31,212 nt of DNA. Origin: Ruminococcus sp. UBA4240. GTDB taxonomy: Bacteria > Bacillota > Clostridia > Oscillospirales > Ruminococcaceae. The notes below the pieces were generated by a model. That model saw nothing but the letters and a program-made list of their open reading frames with translations. It had not been told where the DNA came from and ran no database searches. Below are positions 15,040-21,951 of this stretch, one piece after another. The stretch spans positions 1-31,212 of the forward strand of contig DGXE01000069.1 in the NCBI GenBank assembly GCA_002395525.1, given 5' to 3'. Every line of letters begins with the position of its first letter. The stretch's first letter is position 1. Made by a program: the position numbers and the translations under genes.

Positions 15040-16608
15040 ATGAAAAGCTTTATAAAGCGCGCTGCGGCACTGGCAGGGGCGACGGTTGTCACAATGTCCC
15101 TTGCGGCAAATGTGCTTGCACGTGAAAGCTATGACCCTTACAGCTACGACAGATGGGGCGATGCCGTTTCCTCCCAGGCAGGATATGTAGCCGAGGAGTT
15201 TATCGACGGACAGCTCATCAACGGTCTTTATGAAAAGGTCGAGTCCATGGAGGGCTTTGACTACGACGAGGAGGAATGGAAGCAGAAGCTCTCCCTCAAG
15301 GAGCCTGCGGATCTGTTCATCTCCTATGAAGACTACCTCTACATCTGCGACAAGGGCAACAACAGGATCATAGCCACAGACCTTGATTTCAACATGGTAA
15401 GGTATCTGGATACCTTCTACCTTGACGGGCAGGAGACCACGCTCAACGCCCCCCAGGGGGTATTCGTGGATCCCTACAACGACCACGAGCTCTACGTCTG
15501 CGATACGGAGAACAGCAGAGTCCTCCGCTGCGACAAGGAGGGCAATGTCCTCCAGGTGTTCACAAAGCCCACCTCGGAGATCTACTCACAGGATCTCACC
15601 TACAAGCCCGAAAAGGTAGTAGTGGACAAGGCCGGCAATGTGTACGTGGTAGTAGGCTCCGTTACAAAGGGTGCTGTAATGTATGACAGGAGCGGAGAGT
15701 TCCTGGGCTTCTTCGGTGCGAACCGTGTGGAAGCCACCGCAGAGATCATCATGAACGCATTCTGGAACAAGATAGCCACCGAGGAGCAGCAGGCTCGTTC
15801 CGTAAGAGCCACTGCCATAGGCTTTGACAACTTCGATATCGACGACATGGGCTTTATCTACACCGTTACCCAGTCCTCCGACGTGGATACGGACACGGTG
15901 AAGAAGGTAAACCCCGAGGGCGTGAACATCCTTTCCACCCTCAATCCCGAGGACGTAACCTTCGGTGACCACAGCCCCGCATACTGGTCCATATACACCA
16001 AGCAGTCCGCTCTTGTGGACATAGACATAGGCCCCAACGGTGAGCTCAACATCCTTGACTTCAACCACGGCCGTGTGTTCCAGTATGACAAGCTGGCAAA
16101 CCTCATGTTCGTAATAGGCGGCTCCGGCAACCAGCTGGGTACATTCCTCAGCGCCACTGCCATTGAGTCCCACGACGACATGATCTATGTGCTTGATTCC
16201 CGCAAAAACGGCATCACTACATTCAGGCGCTCGGACTTTGGTGAGATAGTCACCAATGCCACAAACCTTTACAACGAGGGCTACTACAATGAATCCTACC
16301 AGCCCTGGCGTGAGGTGGTAAAGCGTGACGGCAACTACCGCAGGGCATACATCGGCATAGGCAACGCCCTTATGCAGAAGGAACAGTACAAGGAGGCCAT
16401 GAAGTACTTCAAGGTCGCCATCAGCCGTGACAGATACAACAAGGCATTCGAGGGCTGGCGTGACCAGATACTCCAGAAGTGGCTGACACCCGTTGTAGTC
16501 TGCATAATTATCATAGCCATTATCTCAGCCATCATTAAGGCTCTGGTAAAGAGAGGCATCATCAAGCTGCCCAAGATACAGTGGCCTTGGAAAAGGAGGG
16601 GTGCATAA
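15040..16608 (+). CDS. Secreted NHL-type beta-propeller plus TPR protein with C-terminal membrane anchor
   Basis: A 522-residue protein with a signal peptide (MKSFIKRAAALAGATVVTMSLAANVLA) and an NHL/SMP-30-like propeller (about 88-400), with repeats such as NAPQGVFVDPYNDHELYVCDTENSRVLRCD and GELNILDFNHGRVFQYD. A TPR segment follows (about 410-480; YIGIGNALMQKEQYKEAMKYFKVAI), then one membrane helix (about 484-505) and a short basic tail. Propeller and TPR should lie outside the membrane. Such folds usually bind proteins or glycans rather than catalyse. The start at ATG 15040 follows AAAGGGTGATG; an in-frame TTG at 15022 has no site. It sits 45 nt after the first permease pair and overlaps the next gene by 1 nt, so it is an operon member, probably an accessory scaffold or sensor for the importer. 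Confidence 0.8.
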   Translation: MKSFIKRAAALAGATVVTMSLAANVLARESYDPYSYDRWGDAVSSQAGYVAEEFIDGQLINGLYEKVESMEGFDYDEEEWKQKLSLKEPADLFISYEDYLYICDKGNNRIIATDLDFNMVRYLDTFYLDGQETTLNAPQGVFVDPYNDHELYVCDTENSRVLRCDKEGNVLQVFTKPTSEIYSQDLTYKPEKVVVDKAGNVYVVVGSVTKGAVMYDRSGEFLGFFGANRVEATAEIIMNAFWNKIATEEQQARSVRATAIGFDNFDIDDMGFIYTVTQSSDVDTDTVKKVNPEGVNILSTLNPEDVTFGDHSPAYWSIYTKQSALVDIDIGPNGELNILDFNHGRVFQYDKLANLMFVIGGSGNQLGTFLSATAIESHDDMIYVLDSRKNGITTFRRSDFGEIVTNATNLYNEGYYNESYQPWREVVKRDGNYRRAYIGIGNALMQKEQYKEAMKYFKVAISRDRYNKAFEGWRDQILQKWLTPVVVCIIIIAIISAIIKALVKRGIIKLPKIQWPWKRRGA

Positions 16609-17237
16609 TGCTGGATCTTACACAGGGACAATTTGTCAAGCACGTTGTTACCCACCCCTTTGAAGGGTTTGAGGATCTGCGCTGGAAGAAATCAGGCTCC
16701 ATGGCGATAGCTACTGTGATAGTATTCATACTGTTCATACAGCAGCTTGCCTACAACAGGCTCTACGGCTTCCAGTACTACGTTTCATACGACAAGGTGT
16801 TCAACATCATCCCCTACATCTTTCGCTCCTTCGGGCTGTTTCTGCTGTATGTAGTCTGCAACTGGGCGATGTGCACTCTCTTTGACGGTGAAGGCTCACT
16901 GAAAAACATCTACATCGTCACGGCATATTCGCTGATACCCTATATTGCGGCGTATCTCATAGGCACACTCCTCTCCCACTTTCTCATCAAGGATGAATAC
17001 GTGTTCATCCAGGTGATAGAGTATATAGGACTGGGGTGGACGGTGATACTGTTCATATCGGCGATGAAGGCGGTGCACCAGTTCTCCTTCATAAAGACCA
17101 TACTGCTGATACTGCTGACCCTTGTGGCAATGGTGCTGTGCATATTCCTGCTGGTGCTGCTGCTCACGCTCTTCCAGCAGGTACTCATATTCATATTTAC
17201 CATCTATACGGAGCTGTCTTACAGGTTACGGGTATAG
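16608..17237 (+). CDS. Yip1-domain-like membrane protein
   Basis: A 209-residue polytopic membrane protein with a cytoplasmic N-terminus (LDLTQGQFVKHVVTHPFEGFEDLRWKKSGS) and about five hydrophobic helices. The order HPFEGFEDLRWKK, then LYVVCNWAMCTLFDGEGSLKNIYIVTAYSLIPY, is the pattern of bacterial YIP1 family proteins. The ATG overlaps the stop of the previous gene (TAATG) and has GGAGGGG upstream. It lies between the propeller protein and the DUF5696 protein and is best seen as a membrane partner of these two. Its biochemical role is unknown. Confidence 0.8.
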   Translation: MLDLTQGQFVKHVVTHPFEGFEDLRWKKSGSMAIATVIVFILFIQQLAYNRLYGFQYYVSYDKVFNIIPYIFRSFGLFLLYVVCNWAMCTLFDGEGSLKNIYIVTAYSLIPYIAAYLIGTLLSHFLIKDEYVFIQVIEYIGLGWTVILFISAMKAVHQFSFIKTILLILLTLVAMVLCIFLLVLLLTLFQQVLIFIFTIYTELSYRLRV

Positions 17238-17256
17238 AAGAAAAGTGGTGATAAAA

Positions 17257-19551
17257 TTGAAAAAGATCAGAAAGACAGCTGCGTTTCTCATGGCACTTAT
17301 GATGGTTGCACCTCTGGGCATATCCGTTTATTCCGACGAGGAAGAACAGGCTCAGGAGCAGATCGAAGAGGCTGCCGAGGAATCCTCCGAGGAGGAGGAA
17401 GAGGAAGAGGAGAAGCCCCGCACCAAGGAAGAAGCCTTTGCGGCTATGGAGCTTGTGTGCGAGAACAAAAACCTTGGTCTCTACCTCAACAGCGACGAGG
17501 ACACCATCGCCCTTCAGGACAAGAAAACAGGGGAGATATGGTTCTCCAACCCTGTGGATCTTGAGACCTCCAATGCCAAGAAATCACAGAAGCAGGAGCT
17601 TGCCTCCGGCATGACCCTGACCTATGCGGAGCCTGCCAACCGTGCAACGACGGCACAGACCTCAAAGGGCAAGGGCTCTACTAAGACAAAGAAGACCAAG
17701 AACGGTGTGGACTTTACCTACAAGTTCAACCAGCCGGGCATTACCGTTAAGGTGCATATTACTCTTGAAGAGGATTACTTAAAGCTGTATGTGAACACAG
17801 CCGATGACATCGAGGAGGAGCATCCCTCCACCGCAGACGGACAGCTCACCTCCGACCTTGCCTTTTTCACCACCTTCGGTGCGGCAGGCCTTGAGGATGA
17901 GGGCTACTTCGTTGTTCCCGACGGCAGCGGCGCAGTGGTGAACTTCAACAACGGCAAGACGGGGCTGAGGACATACACCGGCAAGGTCTACGGAAGGGAT
18001 ATAACCCAGATAAAGCAGCAGGCCACTGCTGTGACACAGAATGTGTCCCTGCCCATGTACGGCATAGTAAAGGGCAATTCCGCACTTATGGTGGTTGCGG
18101 ACAAGGGCGATACCTCCGCCTCCGTCAACACCTATGTGTCAAACCAGAACAACACCGACTACAACTCGGCATACTTTGACTTTGAGGTGCGCACCTCCGA
18201 CGAATACCTGATGGGCGGTGAATCCAATCCCCTGAAGGTGTTTGAGAAGAGAGGCATACTGGTGCCCGAGATAGAGGTGAGATACTACCCTGTCTCCAAT
18301 GAGAACGGCGACGAGATGAACTACGTTGACATCGCCAACAAGTACAGGGACTATCTTACCAAGGACAAGGGCGTTGTGGACAGCGACATTCCCGCCGCAT
18401 CACCGTTGTATGTTGACTTCTACGGCGGCACGCTGGAAAAGAAATCCGTGCTGGGCATACCTGTTACCGTAAAGCAGGCTGTCACCTCCTTTGATGATGC
18501 CAAGGGCATCCTTGAGGAATTAAAGGGCAGCGGCGTGGGTGATATGGTAGTCACCTTCAACAAGTATTCCAACGAGGACATAGGCGAGAAGATAACCGAT
18601 TCCTTCTCACCCGCCGGTAAGCTGGGGGGCAAGAGCGGCTGGAACAAGCTGGAAAGCTACGCATCCTCCAACGGCATAAGCCTGTTCCCCTCCGTTGACA
18701 ACACCCAGTACAAGACAGGCAACGGCTACTGGACCATGACAAATACGGCAATAAGAGTGTCCAACGCCTTTGCAAGACTTCCCGTGTACGACCTGGCACA
18801 CGGAGTTGAGAACAAGTACTATTCACCTCTGTCACTGTTCTCTCCCGCCTCCTATGAAAAGGCATATTCAAAGCTCATCAAGAGCTACTCCAAGAAGGGT
18901 GAGACAAACTTCGCCTTTGGTTCCCTTGCCAACACCATATACGGTGACTACGGCAAGCAGGCAACATCAAGGGAGCTGGCAAAGGGCATAATCGCAGGCA
19001 TATACGAAAATGCCGCCAGCAACGGAAACGTTCTGGCAGCGGATCCCTCCGCCTATGTGCTGCCCTATGTGGATCAGATAACCGATGTTCCCATAGACTC
19101 CTCAAACTTTGACTTGTTTGACTATGAGATACCCTTCTTCCAGATAGTGATGCACGGCGTAACGCCCTATTCCTCCATTGCCGTGAATTCCGAGGCAAAT
19201 CCCGAGAAGGCGATCCTTACATCCCTGGCATCCGGCTCCAACCTCAGCTTTGACTTTATTGCAGCTGAAACAGAGGAGCTGAAGGACACCAAGCTCGACA
19301 AATACTACTACGCCTACTACAAGAACTGGATGAGCGAGGCGAAGGGGCTTGCAGAGCTTGCGGATAAAGTGCTCGCACCTGTTGCCAATGAGTTCATCAC
19401 CGCATACAACATCGAGGATGACGGCAGGCGCATAGAAACAGTGTACTCCAACGGCTACAAGACTGTGGTGGACTATGACAAGCTCACCATCACCGCCGAC
19501 GGAAAAGAGTACAAGATCTCAGATTATTTTGTAGGGGAGGCAGATGAATAA
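17257..19551 (+). CDS. Secreted DUF5696-type protein with acidic linker
   Basis: A 764-residue exported protein. The signal peptide (about 1-26; KKIRKTAAFLMALMMVAPLG) leads into a strongly acidic stretch (about 27-55, runs of Glu). A beta-rich domain (about 60-365; NLGLYLNSDEDTIALQDKKTGEIWFSNP, VVPDGSGAVVNFNNG) and a larger alpha/beta region (about 370-690; SPLYVDFYGGT, GISLFPSVDN, IPFFQIVMHGVTPYS) follow, the latter having the look of a TIM barrel as in glycosidases. A short beta tail ends it. DUF5696 is recalled from similar operons; no catalytic residues can be assigned. The start is TTG at 17257 behind AAAGTGGTGAT, since longer in-frame codons lie inside the preceding gene. It is followed by a permease whose ATG overlaps its stop by 1 nt. 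It may process or bind the glycan outside the cell. Confidence 0.78.
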   Translation: MKKIRKTAAFLMALMMVAPLGISVYSDEEEQAQEQIEEAAEESSEEEEEEEEKPRTKEEAFAAMELVCENKNLGLYLNSDEDTIALQDKKTGEIWFSNPVDLETSNAKKSQKQELASGMTLTYAEPANRATTAQTSKGKGSTKTKKTKNGVDFTYKFNQPGITVKVHITLEEDYLKLYVNTADDIEEEHPSTADGQLTSDLAFFTTFGAAGLEDEGYFVVPDGSGAVVNFNNGKTGLRTYTGKVYGRDITQIKQQATAVTQNVSLPMYGIVKGNSALMVVADKGDTSASVNTYVSNQNNTDYNSAYFDFEVRTSDEYLMGGESNPLKVFEKRGILVPEIEVRYYPVSNENGDEMNYVDIANKYRDYLTKDKGVVDSDIPAASPLYVDFYGGTLEKKSVLGIPVTVKQAVTSFDDAKGILEELKGSGVGDMVVTFNKYSNEDIGEKITDSFSPAGKLGGKSGWNKLESYASSNGISLFPSVDNTQYKTGNGYWTMTNTAIRVSNAFARLPVYDLAHGVENKYYSPLSLFSPASYEKAYSKLIKSYSKKGETNFAFGSLANTIYGDYGKQATSRELAKGIIAGIYENAASNGNVLAADPSAYVLPYVDQITDVPIDSSNFDLFDYEIPFFQIVMHGVTPYSSIAVNSEANPEKAILTSLASGSNLSFDFIAAETEELKDTKLDKYYYAYYKNWMSEAKGLAELADKVLAPVANEFITAYNIEDDGRRIETVYSNGYKTVVDYDKLTITADGKEYKISDYFVGEADE

Positions 19552-20447
19552 TGAGACTCAATCTTTCCTACGAAAAGAAGAAGGGACTCTACGGCTACGG
19601 CTTTATAGCGCTGTGGTTCGTGGGTGCGCTGATATTCTTCATCGTTCCGGTCATAAAGTCATTCTACTATTCCTTCAATGACGTTACCCCCGACGTAGGA
19701 CAGCTTATCATCAAGTGGGTGGGCATTGCAAACTTCAAGCGTGCCTTTATGACAGACCCGGATTTCAGAAAGAACCTTACCTCCGTTCTGGGGCAGACAG
19801 CATGGCAGACACCTATAATCATCATATTCTCGCTGTTTGTTGCCATAATCATCAACCAGAAGTTCAGAGGGCGCACCTTCGCAAGAGCGGTGTTCTTCCT
19901 GCCGGTAATCATCGCAACAGGTCCTGTATATGCCATCATCACAGGCGACCTTTCCACCTCCGGCACTGCGGATGCAGACCAGTTCTCCTCAATGTTCTCA
20001 GCGGACATGGTTGATGAGCTGCTGGAGTTCGTGGGTATCTACGGCTTCAACGACAAGCTGACGGAAGTGCTTTCCACCATGACATCAGACATACTGAACC
20101 TGGTGTGGAAGTGCGGTATACAGATAATCGTATTCCTCTCCGCTCTGCAGGGCATCCCCACCTCCGCCAAGGAAGCGGCTGCCATTGAGGGTGCAACAGG
20201 CTGGGAATTCTTCTGGAAGATAACCCTCCCCTATGTATCCCCCATGATCCTTGTAAACCTGGTCTACACTATCATCGACACCTTCACCGATCCCACAAAC
20301 GTGGTCATGGAGCAGGTGCTGCAGATACAGGACGACTGGAAGTACGGTCTTTCCGCCGCCATGGCATGGAGCTACTTTGCCATCGTTCTTGTTGTGGTGG
20401 GCATAGTATTTGCCATCATGAACAAGGTAGTTTACTACGATAACTAA
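19551..20447 (+). CDS. Carbohydrate ABC transporter permease, MalF type (pair 2)
   Basis: A 298-residue permease with six helices. The EAA loop is EAAAIEGATGWEFFWKITLPY (about 205-225), typical of MalF. An unusually long extracytoplasmic loop (about 125-180; DLSTSGTADADQFSSMFSADMVDELLEF) separates two helices. The ATG overlaps the stop of the preceding gene (TAATG) and is preceded by AGGGGAGG, so translational coupling is likely. It differs in sequence from the pair 1 MalF protein, including the loop and N-terminus, and so is not a recent duplicate. It pairs with the next gene product. Confidence 0.92.
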   Translation: MRLNLSYEKKKGLYGYGFIALWFVGALIFFIVPVIKSFYYSFNDVTPDVGQLIIKWVGIANFKRAFMTDPDFRKNLTSVLGQTAWQTPIIIIFSLFVAIIINQKFRGRTFARAVFFLPVIIATGPVYAIITGDLSTSGTADADQFSSMFSADMVDELLEFVGIYGFNDKLTEVLSTMTSDILNLVWKCGIQIIVFLSALQGIPTSAKEAAAIEGATGWEFFWKITLPYVSPMILVNLVYTIIDTFTDPTNVVMEQVLQIQDDWKYGLSAAMAWSYFAIVLVVVGIVFAIMNKVVYYDN

Positions 20448-20463
20448 GGGAGGTGTAAGGACA

Positions 20464-21552
20464 ATGGCTACTGCTGCAAACAAATCAAATCCTGTTCTGG
20501 ACTGGATAAAGAACCATATGCCTGAAAAGCCTCCCAAGGAGGAAAAGGTCAGCCGCAAGGAAAAGCGGGAGCGTTTCAAGAAAAGACTTGCCACCCTTAC
20601 CCCTGCTGAACAGAAGTACCTGCGCAGAAAGCAGATAATAGATGCTGTATGGCCCATAGTAAGAGGCCTGCTGGTATTCGGACTGTGCTTCGTAATCATC
20701 TACCCTCTGCTGTACATGATAACCACCGCATTCAGACCCCGTTCGGAGATGAACGACCCCACGATCATCTGGATATCCCATCATCTGACCACATCCAACA
20801 TCAAGGATGCCATAAAGACAATGGATTTCTGGAACACACTGGGCAACACCCTGTTCATCAACATAGGCTGCTCTATTCTGCAGGTCATCACCTGTGCGCT
20901 GACAGGCTACGGCTTCGGACGGTTCAACTTCAAGGGCAAGAGCATATTCTTCTTCGTAGTTATCCTTATGATACTCATGCCCTCTCAGATCATACTGATC
21001 CCTCAGTATATGTTCTTCAGATACTTCAATCCCCTGTGGGTGTACCATGCCATCACGGGCAACTACATAAACCTTATCAACAGCCCGCTGACCATGTATC
21101 TCCCCGCCCTCACCGCAAACGGCATACGTGCAGGCCTGTTCATATTCCTGTTCAGGCAGGCATTCAGAGGGCTTCCCAAGGAGCTTGAGGATGCGGCATA
21201 TCTTGACGGCTGCTCTCCTCTGAAGACATTCGTATCCATCATGGTGCCCAATGCAGGCTCCACATTCCTGACAGTATTCCTTCTCAGCGTTGTTTGGTAC
21301 TGGAATGACTACTATGTAAGCACATCCTTCTTCACCAACAACTCCACCATAGCCCTCCAGCTGAAAAACCTTGATGCTTCGCTGACACGTATCATCTTCA
21401 ACAACGGCAACATCAAGATAAACGCACGAGAGCTGATAGTATGGATGGAGGCAGGCTGTCTCATATCCATCACACCCATACTGATCATGTATATCTTCCT
21501 GCAGAAGTATTTCACAGAAGGTATTGCACGTTCGGGTCTTACCGGTATGTAA
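20464..21552 (+). CDS. Carbohydrate ABC transporter permease, MalG type (pair 2)
   Basis: A 362-residue permease, longer than usual for MalG because of a highly charged cytoplasmic N-terminus of about 60 residues (PPKEEKVSRKEKRERFKKRL). The EAA loop is DAAYLDGCSPLKTFVSIMVP, with Asp in place of the first Glu. Six helices end in IFLQKYFTEGIARSGLTGM, the usual MalG-family end. The ATG lies 16 nt after the previous stop, with AAGGGAGGTG upstream. It is the last gene of the operon, followed by a stable hairpin. Confidence 0.92.
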   Translation: MATAANKSNPVLDWIKNHMPEKPPKEEKVSRKEKRERFKKRLATLTPAEQKYLRRKQIIDAVWPIVRGLLVFGLCFVIIYPLLYMITTAFRPRSEMNDPTIIWISHHLTTSNIKDAIKTMDFWNTLGNTLFINIGCSILQVITCALTGYGFGRFNFKGKSIFFFVVILMILMPSQIILIPQYMFFRYFNPLWVYHAITGNYINLINSPLTMYLPALTANGIRAGLFIFLFRQAFRGLPKELEDAAYLDGCSPLKTFVSIMVPNAGSTFLTVFLLSVVWYWNDYYVSTSFFTNNSTIALQLKNLDASLTRIIFNNGNIKINARELIVWMEAGCLISITPILIMYIFLQKYFTEGIARSGLTGM

Positions 21553-21557
21553 GCACA

Positions 21558-21590
21558 AAGATCCCCGGAAGGTTTTCTTTCGGGGGTCTT
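21558..21590 (+). terminator. Hairpin at the end of the ABC operon, probable terminator
   Basis: AAGATCCCCGGAA (21558-21570) and TTTCGGGGGTCTT (21578-21590) form a 13-bp stem with two G-U pairs and a 7-nt loop, 6 nt after the last stop codon. The following T run is weak (TTGTAT), so it may act more in mRNA stability than in termination. Confidence 0.6.
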
Positions 21591-21592
21591 GT

Positions 21593-21925
21593 ATAATGAG
21601 ATAATGAATAATGAGTCGTTCTGACGGACATTGAGTGGCTTGATTTTCTCTTTTGTGGCGGTAGTTTGAGTGTGGAGTGCAGAGAGTGGAGAGTGGAGCT
21701 GCCAGACGGTGAGTTGATTGCTTTTGCTCTCTTTTCCCGCTTCGCTTGCTTTGCTTCGCAAGAGGAAATAAAGTCACCCAATATCTGTCAGAACGATCAT
21801 TATCCATTATACCAAGCTATCAGCTCCACTCTCCACTCTCAACACTTATACAACAGTTGCATGAGAGGAAGTCAAGCCGCCAAGTTTCCGTCACCCAACT
21901 GTACATTGTACACTGTGCACAGTGC
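21593..21925. repeat. Non-coding block of heptanucleotide repeats with two interlocked inverted repeats
   Basis: No gene is seen between 21591 and 21951. ATAATGA is repeated at 21593-21614. Arm A (21601-21652) matches the reverse complement of arm A' (21760-21810) over about 50 bp with roughly ten differences, including TCGTTCTGAC. Arm B (21682-21701, GAGAGTGGAGAGTGGAGCTG) is the perfect 20-bp reverse complement of arm B' (21821-21840). The order A-B-A'-B' is interlocked, not nested. B and B' are themselves tandem 7-mers (GAGAGTG; CTCCACT). A further block, ACTGTAC/ATTGTAC/ACTGTGC/ACAGTGC, lies at 21898-21925. The whole resembles short tandemly repeated heptanucleotide elements rather than an insertion sequence; no transposase is present. 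Confidence 0.7.
21911..21924. promoter_or_regulatory. Perfect 14-bp palindrome upstream of the GH95 gene
   Basis: CACTGTGCACAGTG is fully self-complementary and lies 27 nt before the GH95 start. It may be an operator, though it also falls inside a heptanucleotide repeat and could be a by-product of it. Confidence 0.35.
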
Positions 21926-21951
21926 CGCCCCCTATAACAAAGGAAAACGCT

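Noticed and set aside
20485..21807. 440-codon minus-strand frame over the last permease
   Set aside because: It is antisense to a certain MalG-type permease and extends into the repeat block.
21593..21925. CRISPR array or insertion sequence
   Set aside because: Repeat units are 7 nt with no spacers of fixed length, there are no cas genes, and no transposase frame or target duplication is visible.
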